The translations under genes and the position numbers were made by a program. A stretch of DNA of 31,263 nucleotides, taken from the NCBI GenBank assembly GCA_041741455.1, contig JBGSJZ010000005.1, positions 1 through 31,263 on the forward strand. Direction: 5' to 3'. Shown here piece by piece: positions 1 to 8,014 of this stretch. The notes beneath the pieces were generated by a model, which saw nothing but the letters and a program-made list of their open reading frames with translations, did not search any database and had not been told where the DNA came from. The DNA comes from CALESS01 sp041741455. Lineage in GTDB: Bacteria; Chloroflexota; Anaerolineae; Anaerolineales; Anaerolineaceae. Position 1 is the first letter of the stretch, and each line of letters starts with the position of its first letter.

Positions 1-1
1 G

Positions 2-331
2 GTTGAAACCCTCAAGGGAGAAGGCCCCTTCACCGTCTTTGCACCGACCGACGATGCCTTCGCCAAGTTACCGGCCGGAACGATCGACAGCTTGCTCAAA
101 CCGGAAAACAAGCAGCAATTGACCGACATCCTGCTCTACCACGTGGTGAGCGGCCAGGTACTGGCAGCGGATGTGGTGACCCTCAGCGAAGCTGAAACCG
201 TCCTGGGCCAGAAGGTCATGATCAAGGTCATGGATGGCAAGGTCTACATCAACGACGCCCAGGTTATCATCACCGATATCCTGACCTCCAATGGCGTGAT
301 CCATGTGATCGACACGGTACTCTTGCCGTAA
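2..331 (+). CDS. Fasciclin (FAS1) domain protein, 3' part
   Basis: The reading frame is open from the left edge of the window to a TAA at 329-331, so the start and any signal peptide lie outside. The roughly 109 visible residues cover most of one FAS1 domain. The H1 box FTVFAPTDDAFAKLP lies near the edge, a YHVVSG segment is in the middle, and the H2 box NGVIHVIDTVLLP is at the very C-terminus. Secreted FAS1 proteins of bacteria act in adhesion or surface interactions, and many are small single-domain proteins that end right after H2, as here. No neighbour suggests a more specific job. The family call is secure; the substrate or partner is unknown. Confidence 0.9.
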   Translation, partial: VETLKGEGPFTVFAPTDDAFAKLPAGTIDSLLKPENKQQLTDILLYHVVSGQVLAADVVTLSEAETVLGQKVMIKVMDGKVYINDAQVIITDILTSNGVIHVIDTVLLP

Positions 332-420
332 CTCCTCCATAACAAACAATTACAGGTAGATTAGTGGTAGAAAACCAGGGGCTGCAAGCGCAGTCCCTGG
401 TTGATTTTAAGCATCTGAGC

Positions 421-446
421 CACCGGTTTGTCCGGTGCCTTTTTTT
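421..446 (+). terminator. Rho-independent terminator after FAS1 gene
   Basis: CACCGG (421-426) pairs with CCGGTG (432-437) around a 5-nt loop and is followed by CC and seven Ts. A second perfect 8-bp hairpin, AACCAGGG 373-380 with CCCTGGTT 395-402, lies just upstream without a T-tract. Confidence 0.75.
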
Positions 447-610
447 CGGACGAAGGGAATAAATCAATCTAATTGTGAAAATGCAATGCCCGTTATGGCT
501 ACGGAGGCTTATGCTTTGCTGTTGCATTTATCAGCTGGTCGGGCTTTTTTGGCCACATACCATACTGATGTATTTCTGCACATTGTACGTCCATTGGCGA
601 ACGCAGTGAT

Positions 611-666
611 TGCGAAGCATCTCCGATTAACTCATTTAGATTCTTCGCTTTGCTCAGAAAGACAAT
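611..666. repeat. Degenerate dispersed palindrome (GCGAAGCATCT type)
   Basis: GCGAAGCATCT (612-622) and AGATTCTTCGC (638-648) form an 11-bp inverted repeat with one mismatch. It is followed by TTTGCTCAGAAAGACA, the classic outer arm of the GAGCGAAGCGAAGAATCT-type dispersed repeats seen in Chloroflexota and other bacteria. It is a non-coding, probably inactive relic. Confidence 0.55.
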
Positions 667-1000
667 CTATCAAAATAAAAAAAGAAGTCAAGCATAATCT
701 GTCCAGAATGGCGTTTGGAGAGGGTAGCATGAACCCGTATCTATTAGGAAATTGCGAAATCTGGGTTCAATGCTTATTGATGCCTATCCATCACCTTTCA
801 TATCAAAAAATGTTATCTGTTTGTAAGTATAGAGATGTCTATAAAAGTTTAGAATTAATTTAAAATGATTAATGATTTATGATTTGGACCATTCATTCCT
901 GAATCAGGCTTACCAATTTAAGATGCATCCTATTTGGGTTAATCTACTCCAAAAAAGCTGCTCGCACATCGGGAGGAGTGGTCCACACTCAACGATGTCC

Positions 1001-1076
1001 TTATGCTGAGCGTTGGGATCGCGTGGCATTCCCATGACGAAGCATCTGAAAGTAACTAGGAGATCCTTCACCTACG
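1001..1076. repeat. Second degenerate palindrome of the same family
   Basis: TTATGCTGAGCG opens the unit. CGAAGCATCT (1038-1047) and AGATCCTTCA (1061-1070) form the imperfect inner arms around AAAGTAACTAGG. It shares the arm sequence of the unit at 611-666 but is diverged. Confidence 0.55.
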
Positions 1077-1099
1077 AAATACAAGCATAAAATAACCGA

Positions 1100-1128
1100 T
1101 TGTTTTTTCACTGCCGTTCCCATATAAT
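1100..1128 (+). promoter_or_regulatory. Sigma-70-type promoter of the C25 peptidase gene
   Basis: TTGTTT (1100-1105), a 17-bp spacer and TATAAT (1123-1128) sit about 93 bp upstream of the chosen start codon. The leader contains a small AT palindrome (GGGAAAATTTTTCC, 1138-1151). Confidence 0.6.
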
Positions 1129-1220
1129 AATGCCGGTGGGAAAATTTTTCCGATTTGTTGACGCGGGAAATTTATCGAGAAAATACAGTTGAACATTATG
1201 TAGTTTTTCTGGAGGGAACA

Positions 1221-4200
1221 ATGAAGAATTTGCATCATTCCTTTGGCTTGGCCGTCCGGAGTATTGTCCTGATGGTATTTGTCCTGTCAACCTTTTTGCA
1301 GCCTGGGATACCCGTCACTCAAGCGGGATATGACCCAACCTATGGCTGGTTTTACGAATATGGTTTTGAACCGGACATTTCCGTCCCAAGTTATTTTGAT
1401 CTGGAATTGGATTCGTTCGGTTATCCACATTTGGCATATTACAATGATTCTTCGGATAACCTGGTTTATCGCTACTATGACGGCACCCAATGGCTGACGG
1501 GTTTGCAAAAATTTGGTTTCTATAATTACATCTCACTGGAATTGGATGCAGGGGATAATCCCCATATTACCTATTATTCCACAACCTCTCAAGTGGCGGC
1601 GTACACCTATTATGATGGAGCCACATGGCATGATATCCAGATCACGCCAGGTCAGCAATCTTCCGGAGAGTTTGCCGCGCTGGCTTTGACTGACGGCGGT
1701 CTGCCTGTGGTAGTTTTTAATAATCCGTATGCACAAAACATTTCAATTGCAAAGCTGGTAGGCAGCTCATTTGTCATCACTGAAGTGCAGCATGCAGCCA
1801 TCAGCACAGATGCTTTCAGCTTTATTTCCCTCCAATTGGATGAGAACGATTACCCGCATGTATCTTATTGTTATGGCGCCTGGGTGGGGGGATGCAGTCA
1901 ACTGCGCTATGCGGCCAATAATGGCACAACCTGGTCAATTGAAACGCTGGATAGTGCGCAAGGCCCTGGATATTATTCATCCCTGGCTTTGGACAGCGCA
2001 GGGTACCCGCACATAAGTTATTACACCAATGGTATGGGACTGAGATACACCCAAAAAGATGCGAGCGGATGGCACCCACAGGTTGTAACAACGGGCAGTT
2101 CAGGCGTTTACTCAGCCCTGGCATTGGATAATAATGATATCCCATCCATTGCCTATTACGAGCAGACAAATTCGTTGATGAAGTACACCTATTGGGATGG
2201 GAGTACCTGGGCGATGAACATGAGCCCGGATCAGAACGAAGCGGGTGAGTACATGAACCTGGAAATGGATGCGGCCGGCAATCCACACCTGGCATACTGG
2301 GACGCCAACGGCTCATCCCTGGCTTTGGCAACCTATCAATCTTTGCCCGATCTGGGAGTGACCCAAATGTGGGTGGAAACAGCAGACAATCAATTGATTG
2401 CCACGGTGCGCAATGATGGTCAGGGCACATATTCAGGGGACCTGGAAGTTGAGCTGTATTTGGATGGCACCTATACGGAGCCGCCCTGGGGAGATACACC
2501 GACGATCCTACCTGGTGGTTTGGTCACCGCTTACCTGCCAGCACCCACCTGCTCAACCCCGCCAGAGGTGGAAGTTAAAGTATGTCTGGTGAATTACAGT
2601 CCGGAAGCTAATGATGCCAACAACTGCCTGATCGAGACCTGGACGTGTGAAGCGGAGCCATTGGCCATCAGTAATTTTTCCATATCAGCCATCACAATCC
2701 AGGGGTTTACTGCGGATTGGACAACCAACAGGCCGGCAGACACGACCCTGATCTATACCACATCGGGTGGAGGTCCGGCAGGAACATTCACAGATGGGGT
2801 CTTGCGTACAACTCACCATGTAGTCATCACTGGCCTAAACGAGCACCAGGTGTATTATGTACGCGCTTATTCGCAAGAGTCAGGCGGTTTGCTGGCTACC
2901 AGCCAGCGTAAAACGGTGAAAACCCTGGCCACCCCGGGGGAGATTCAACCACCTAATGTGACCATCGAACGCATGTCCACCCGGCAGGAAAACTTTCAAA
3001 TCAAGGCTGACTACGTTGATACTTCAAACATCCAGCGGGTGGAATTCTATATGGATGGACAGCTAATCGGGACGGATTTTACCCCAACCAATGGCCAGTT
3101 TGATATGCAGCTTTCTCCAGCCAGTCACGGATTCACCCGGGATGGGTTTTATACCCAGCATGATGTAGAAACCCGGGCGTTCAACTTTGCCGGGCAGCCT
3201 TATGTGAACCCAACTTTATTTGAACCGGTACGTGAAAATTTCCCGATCGAATCCAATATCATTACACCTGCCAGTGAAAGCACCATCTATGTCGCAGGTA
3301 CAACTGTGCCGGCAAGCACTTCCATGAGTATTGACGTGTTTGCCCAACAATTCGAGTGGGAGTGTGAATGGTCAGACGGTGACGGCATCCCGGTCAGTTG
3401 CGGTGATGTTGCAAATCCGGTTACCGCGGTTCGATACTATATCAATGATGTGTTGACGACAACAATCACATCACCAGACCCCTCATCGGTTTATCATTTC
3501 AGTTGGAATATCAGCACTAAACCGGTGGGTGATTATCAGATAAAAGCAGTGACTATTGCATCCGATGGAGGTATGCAGGAAAACCGCGCAACCCTCCATA
3601 TTGTGCAAGGCCAACCGGATTTGAGTATTCAGCGCTCGGTCACCCGGCTGGATAATGTCTTTCGCGTAAACGTAACCCTGACCAATTCAGCCCTGGCCAC
3701 GGGATCGGCAGTCGTTTCCAGCATTGAGGAAAATTTCAAAGGATTTCAGCCGGTTAAGCGAGGATATGAGAGTTGGAGCGTTGGTACCAGTTCGATCCTG
3801 CAGGGCAAACAGGCGACGGCGACCATCACTTTTGCCCCTGTCCGTACCCTGAATCCAGGCCAGTCAACCACTTTTTACTATGATGTTATCCCGGTTCTCT
3901 TCCCGGATATGTCGACTGCCGTCTATCGGATGGGTGTGCCCCAATCAAAGATCAATTACACCATGGGCAGCACATCGAAAACCAAGTACATCAGCCTTGA
4001 AACGGTCATGGTGACGGATGCCGCAGCGCCCGGCGGCACTTCCAACCTGGCAGCTTCAAACGCTCGGGCTATGGCCAGCGCAGACTACCTGATCATCACA
4101 GCGCCTGGAGCCCTGACGGATCTATATGTGATGAACGAAGTCCATGCCTTGATGGGCGATATGGCTCGCCTGGCAGCCCTCAAACAGGCTGTACTGGGCT

Positions 4201-7199
4201 ATTGGGATCCTGCTCTGGGAATGAATAACCTGAATGATTTGCTGGATGACAATAGCTCCTGGACGAATCGCCTGCACCCGAACTTTGAATCCCGCGGCCA
4301 TGGTTATGTGCTGCTGGTGGGTGAAACAGAAGTCATTCCTGCTGATACCACCGGGCCATTTAACTTGTACTGGTCGGGAACCGATGGTGGAGAAGATTAT
4401 GATGTGCACTACACCGATAATACCTATGCCCATACGGATGGCAACGGAGCACCTGACCTACTCCTGGGACGCATCATCGGCAATTCAGCCTTGAAATTGG
4501 ACCTGGGTATCCTTAATAGCATCAATACCCATGTGAACGGCAGCTATGAGCGCGTCGAGGCTTATGTTGGCAGCGGTTTGGGCATAGCCGAAAGCACCAT
4601 GCAGGGCGACGCGAATACGGTTACCAACACCCTGATTGCCGATGGATACACCGTCAGCAAGCATCATTGGGAAGAGGAAGCCTTCTTGGCCAGTTTCCCT
4701 GGGATTGACTTTGCACAATATGACGGCCTGACGCATGGTGATACAACCGGTGATGGAGTTGATGAATTGATCTGGGCGCGTGATGATGGAAATCAACTCG
4801 TTTTCATCAATGGCTCAACCGGGGGAATTATCAGCATCTTCACGCTAGACTTCGAAGATGGAGATAGCATTTCGGCTGGCGATGTTGATGGGGATGGTGT
4901 GGCGGAAATTGTCATTGGAGACCGCAACGATACCATCCGTACGTATGAAGTAAATGGAACGCAGATTGCCAGTTTCTCACGTGACTTCAGCGCTTGGGAG
5001 CAAGTGGCCGTTGGAGATGTGCTGCTCGCATTTCCCGGTGATGAAATCGTCATGGCGGATGATAATGATTACCTTCGCATCTTCTCATACACCGGGTTGG
5101 CAAGGGCAGTGATTGACATCGGGGCCCTGGGTTACGATTTTGCGGACCATGATATTTTGCACATCGGCAACCTGACGACTGATAACACCGCTGGCACAGC
5201 AGAAATTGTCTTTACCGATCGTACCCACGATAAAATTGTCGGCATCACTGCCAATGGGGATGTCAAACGTGAAATCAGCGTCGATTTCGATTATGGCGAT
5301 AATATGGAAGTGGCAAATGTCGTAGGGGATAACTTTGATGATATCATCCTCGCCGATCGCTCCGATAGCATCCGTGCCTACACTTACACCAGCGGAAACG
5401 ATTCAGTTCAAAGCACCCACGTGGACGTGGAACAATACGATGGTCTGGTGATGCGGGATGTAATCGGTACCCTGGATGAAATATTCCACTTCGATCGTGG
5501 CAACATGATTCACAAGGTGGATATGAGCTACCCGGACAACGCGGTTCAACAGTTTGAGCAGAATATTGCCGGTGTTGACCTGATCTGGTTCCAGGCGCAT
5601 GGCTGGGCAGGCGGCATGGATCCAACCATTGATGTTTCCAATTTCCCGGTACCTTTTGCTGGTTCAAATCCTATCGTAACGGCCTGGTCATGTACTACTG
5701 GAGATTACGAGGGAAATGGTGATAATGGGATCGCAGAAGCCTTCCTGAGATCGGGTGCAGGCGTCTATATTGGATCAACCGAGGTGTCACCGGTTGCCAA
5801 AAACTCTAACATGAGCCGCAAACTATTCCGTGATTACTGGGAGCCAGAAGGCAACCATACCATTGCTGAATCCTTGCTGTGGATGAAAAACGATCGTTGG
5901 GAAGTTTCGGAATATTATGATTGGTGGTGGTACACCATCAATGAATATAACTTCTATGGGGATCCAAAGTTTGATATTTTTGCTTCAACGACCCTGGCCA
6001 GCCAGTTACCCGCCCAACCCCTGGCGGCAAAAGAATCCCTGGTGATTGACCTGCCGATGTACAGTGTAGATACGGTGGATGGTGTAGATAGCGTGGAGAT
6101 TCCAGAGGATGCCATTCTGGGTACTCACGGCGGTGACCTGTTCCAGGATCAGGGCGAATACGAAGTGCCGTTATATATTCACACCATTCAAATCCCTGCC
6201 CGGCAGCAGGTAAAAAACGTGACCATGACCGCCCGGGATGGGAAATACGTGGAATATGGATTGAACCTGCCTGTGGTGGACATGATCCCAGCTTCTGCAG
6301 AGAATGCGCCTGTCCGGTCAGCCCTTAGCCAGGAGGTGAAATCACTCACTGCCGGGCACGACTGGTCGCCGAACTTTGAGCAACCCTTCACCTGGAGTGT
6401 TTATGAAGATATCGATGGCGGTTCCACCCTGACCCTGACAATTACCCCCTTCTACTACGACCCGGCTGCGTTGTATAGCGAATATTACCAGCATTTTGAG
6501 TTCAACATTGAAACGATTTCAACCAGCATCCAGATCATCAGCGCGGATACCGACAAACCCGTTTACAGTCCGGGTGACGATGTGTACCTGCGCCTGCAGG
6601 TGGAAAATACATCTGAACCACTGGATGTGATTGTCAGCACCACCATCCGCAAATTCGGGTCTGGTGAGGTGGTGGATGGCTTTAGTCTGACTGCTCTGGA
6701 TCAATTAACCGACGTCGGTGATGTGGGACTGGTCTGGACCTGGCTGGATCCCGCCATTTTACCTGGTTCCTATACGATTGATATTCTCGTGGAGGACATG
6801 CAAGGTCAGCGATTGGCACAGCGCACGCTGGAGATGGAGCTGGGCAAAACCGCCGGTGAAGTGACCGGGTTCAGCGCCTCTCCGCTTCTCTTCCAACCGG
6901 GACAATCGGTGGCAACCACGCTTGAGTTCACGAACACAGGCGATCAACCGATCAGTGGTCTGGTGATTATCCAGGTGCAAACCCTGGCAGGAGAGATTGT
7001 CTACGAATTCACCCAGGAATTTACCAACCTGCCAGCGGCCTCGATTGAAACGGCAACTTTAGGTTGGGATTCCAGCAGCGCCACTGAAACGGATTATCGC
7101 CTGGTGGGCTACGTCCAATACGATTCGCAGATTACCCGGACGGTGACGGTCGAAATCAGCACCCAGGCGAAGATTTACTTGCCCAGTGTGATGAGATAA
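1221..7199 (+). CDS. Giant secreted C25 (gingipain-like) cysteine peptidase with inserted beta-propeller
   Basis: A 1992-residue exported protein. ATG 1221 is chosen because GGAGGG lies at 1211-1216 and a signal peptide follows (hydrophobic core VLMVFVLSTFL). The frame extends to 1155 without a ribosome binding site. Domain order: aromatic propeller-like repeats with PHxxYY motifs (about 40-370), CARDB-like (375-475), fibronectin III-like (480-570), Ig-like segments (580-950), peptidase C25 N-part starting at ADYLIITAP (about 955), an FG-GAP/VCBS-like propeller (about 1165-1440, for example DVDGDGVAEIVIGD), the catalytic core (1450-1600), and two CARDB-like domains to the end. His1460 (FQAHGW) and Cys1491 (AWSCTTG) are the expected dyad, 31 residues apart, much as in gingipains. 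A YGDPKFDIF segment closes the fold. The C-terminus is IYLPSVMR. It likely degrades or processes proteins outside the cell; the substrate is unknown. It appears monocistronic. Confidence 0.85.
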   Translation: MKNLHHSFGLAVRSIVLMVFVLSTFLQPGIPVTQAGYDPTYGWFYEYGFEPDISVPSYFDLELDSFGYPHLAYYNDSSDNLVYRYYDGTQWLTGLQKFGFYNYISLELDAGDNPHITYYSTTSQVAAYTYYDGATWHDIQITPGQQSSGEFAALALTDGGLPVVVFNNPYAQNISIAKLVGSSFVITEVQHAAISTDAFSFISLQLDENDYPHVSYCYGAWVGGCSQLRYAANNGTTWSIETLDSAQGPGYYSSLALDSAGYPHISYYTNGMGLRYTQKDASGWHPQVVTTGSSGVYSALALDNNDIPSIAYYEQTNSLMKYTYWDGSTWAMNMSPDQNEAGEYMNLEMDAAGNPHLAYWDANGSSLALATYQSLPDLGVTQMWVETADNQLIATVRNDGQGTYSGDLEVELYLDGTYTEPPWGDTPTILPGGLVTAYLPAPTCSTPPEVEVKVCLVNYSPEANDANNCLIETWTCEAEPLAISNFSISAITIQGFTADWTTNRPADTTLIYTTSGGGPAGTFTDGVLRTTHHVVITGLNEHQVYYVRAYSQESGGLLATSQRKTVKTLATPGEIQPPNVTIERMSTRQENFQIKADYVDTSNIQRVEFYMDGQLIGTDFTPTNGQFDMQLSPASHGFTRDGFYTQHDVETRAFNFAGQPYVNPTLFEPVRENFPIESNIITPASESTIYVAGTTVPASTSMSIDVFAQQFEWECEWSDGDGIPVSCGDVANPVTAVRYYINDVLTTTITSPDPSSVYHFSWNISTKPVGDYQIKAVTIASDGGMQENRATLHIVQGQPDLSIQRSVTRLDNVFRVNVTLTNSALATGSAVVSSIEENFKGFQPVKRGYESWSVGTSSILQGKQATATITFAPVRTLNPGQSTTFYYDVIPVLFPDMSTAVYRMGVPQSKINYTMGSTSKTKYISLETVMVTDAAAPGGTSNLAASNARAMASADYLIITAPGALTDLYVMNEVHALMGDMARLAALKQAVLGYWDPALGMNNLNDLLDDNSSWTNRLHPNFESRGHGYVLLVGETEVIPADTTGPFNLYWSGTDGGEDYDVHYTDNTYAHTDGNGAPDLLLGRIIGNSALKLDLGILNSINTHVNGSYERVEAYVGSGLGIAESTMQGDANTVTNTLIADGYTVSKHHWEEEAFLASFPGIDFAQYDGLTHGDTTGDGVDELIWARDDGNQLVFINGSTGGIISIFTLDFEDGDSISAGDVDGDGVAEIVIGDRNDTIRTYEVNGTQIASFSRDFSAWEQVAVGDVLLAFPGDEIVMADDNDYLRIFSYTGLARAVIDIGALGYDFADHDILHIGNLTTDNTAGTAEIVFTDRTHDKIVGITANGDVKREISVDFDYGDNMEVANVVGDNFDDIILADRSDSIRAYTYTSGNDSVQSTHVDVEQYDGLVMRDVIGTLDEIFHFDRGNMIHKVDMSYPDNAVQQFEQNIAGVDLIWFQAHGWAGGMDPTIDVSNFPVPFAGSNPIVTAWSCTTGDYEGNGDNGIAEAFLRSGAGVYIGSTEVSPVAKNSNMSRKLFRDYWEPEGNHTIAESLLWMKNDRWEVSEYYDWWWYTINEYNFYGDPKFDIFASTTLASQLPAQPLAAKESLVIDLPMYSVDTVDGVDSVEIPEDAILGTHGGDLFQDQGEYEVPLYIHTIQIPARQQVKNVTMTARDGKYVEYGLNLPVVDMIPASAENAPVRSALSQEVKSLTAGHDWSPNFEQPFTWSVYEDIDGGSTLTLTITPFYYDPAALYSEYYQHFEFNIETISTSIQIISADTDKPVYSPGDDVYLRLQVENTSEPLDVIVSTTIRKFGSGEVVDGFSLTALDQLTDVGDVGLVWTWLDPAILPGSYTIDILVEDMQGQRLAQRTLEMELGKTAGEVTGFSASPLLFQPGQSVATTLEFTNTGDQPISGLVIIQVQTLAGEIVYEFTQEFTNLPAASIETATLGWDSSSATETDYRLVGYVQYDSQITRTVTVEISTQAKIYLPSVMR

Positions 7200-7240
7200 C
7201 TGCTTGTGAATGGTAAATCCTGCTAAATAACAAACCAATC

Positions 7241-7274
7241 ATGGTAGGCCAGGCGATCAATCCTGGCCTACCAT
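7241..7274. terminator. Perfect 13-bp hairpin after the C25 gene
   Basis: ATGGTAGGCCAGG (7241-7253) pairs perfectly with CCTGGCCTACCAT (7262-7274) around an 8-nt loop. There is no strong T-tract, so the terminator role is inferred from its place between two genes. Confidence 0.55.
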
Positions 7275-7306
7275 CATAAGTTCTTAATCTATTGCGAGAG
7301 GTGCCC

Positions 7307-8002
7307 ATGAAAACCATCGGCCTGATTGGCGGCATGAGCTGGGAATCATCCCTGGAATATTACCGGATCATCAATGAAACGGTGAAGGATAAGCTGGGTG
7401 CCTTGCATTCGGCCAATTGCCTGATGTTCTCAGTGGATTTTGCCGAGGTGGAGATCTTGCAGCGCGAGGGTCGCTGGGATGAGGCCGGGCAGATGATGGT
7501 GAAAGCCGGCCAACGCCTGCAGCGGGGCGGGGCAGATTTTGTGGTGCTCTGCACCAATACCATGCACAAGCTGGCAGATCAATTACAGGCGGGCATCCAG
7601 ATTCCATTACTGCACATTGCAGATGCTACGGCTGAAAAAATCCAGGCAGTCGGGCTGCACAAAATCGGTTTGCTGGGCACGCGCTTCACCATGGAGCATG
7701 ATTTCTACAAGGGCCGCCTGGTTGAGCGTTTCGGATTGGATGTGCTCATCCCGGATGCGCCGGACCGTCGAGAGGTGCACCGGGTGATTTACGAGGAACT
7801 GGTGCTGGGGGCTGTCTATGAGGAATCGCGCCAGGAATATATCCGGATCATGGAGAATTTGGTGGCGGCGGGGGCCGAGGGCATCATCCTGGGCTGCACC
7901 GAGATTGAACTGCTGGTCAAACCTGGCGATAGCCGGGTGCCGTTGTTTCCCACCACCCGCATTCATGCCGAGGCGGCCGTGGAGTATGCCCTGGCTGATT
8001 AA
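7307..8002 (+). CDS. Aspartate/glutamate racemase family protein
   Basis: A 231-residue cytosolic enzyme of the cofactor-independent Asp/Glu racemase superfamily. ATG 7307 follows GAGAGG at 7296-7301; a TTG at 7292 is in frame but sits on that ribosome binding site. Seen in the sequence: the N-terminal GLIGGMSWESS loop, catalytic Cys82 in VVLCTNTMHK and catalytic Cys197 in ILGCTEIELL. The second Cys keeps the usual GCTE context. Length and motifs match the aspartate racemase/YgeA branch, which interconverts L- and D-amino acids by a two-base mechanism with the two thiols. The exact amino-acid substrate cannot be read from the sequence. It stands alone between a hairpin-terminated gene and a convergent gene 12 bp away. 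Confidence 0.9.
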   Translation: MKTIGLIGGMSWESSLEYYRIINETVKDKLGALHSANCLMFSVDFAEVEILQREGRWDEAGQMMVKAGQRLQRGGADFVVLCTNTMHKLADQLQAGIQIPLLHIADATAEKIQAVGLHKIGLLGTRFTMEHDFYKGRLVERFGLDVLIPDAPDRREVHRVIYEELVLGAVYEESRQEYIRIMENLVAAGAEGIILGCTEIELLVKPGDSRVPLFPTTRIHAEAAVEYALAD

Positions 8003-8014
8003 TCACATGCCAGG

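Larger units (their letters stand above)
447..1099. other. AT-rich intergenic stretch with decayed dispersed repeats
   Basis: No convincing gene is seen here. A 142-codon open frame (435-863) has no ribosome binding site, starts inside the terminator, and reads through a palindromic repeat, so it is not called. Two degenerate repeat units lie inside (611-666 and 1001-1076), along with a third element near 951-1004 that recurs near 10858-10912. The base composition is clearly more AT-rich than the flanking genes. Confidence 0.55.

Noticed and set aside
435..863. 142-codon open frame in the first intergenic region
   Set aside because: It starts inside a terminator, lacks a ribosome binding site, and reads through a palindromic dispersed repeat; its composition differs from real genes here.
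1822..2499. 225-codon minus-strand open frame inside the C25 gene
   Set aside because: It lies opposite a clear domain-bearing gene, is Pro/Cys/His-rich, and has no recognisable motif: a shadow of the plus-strand gene.
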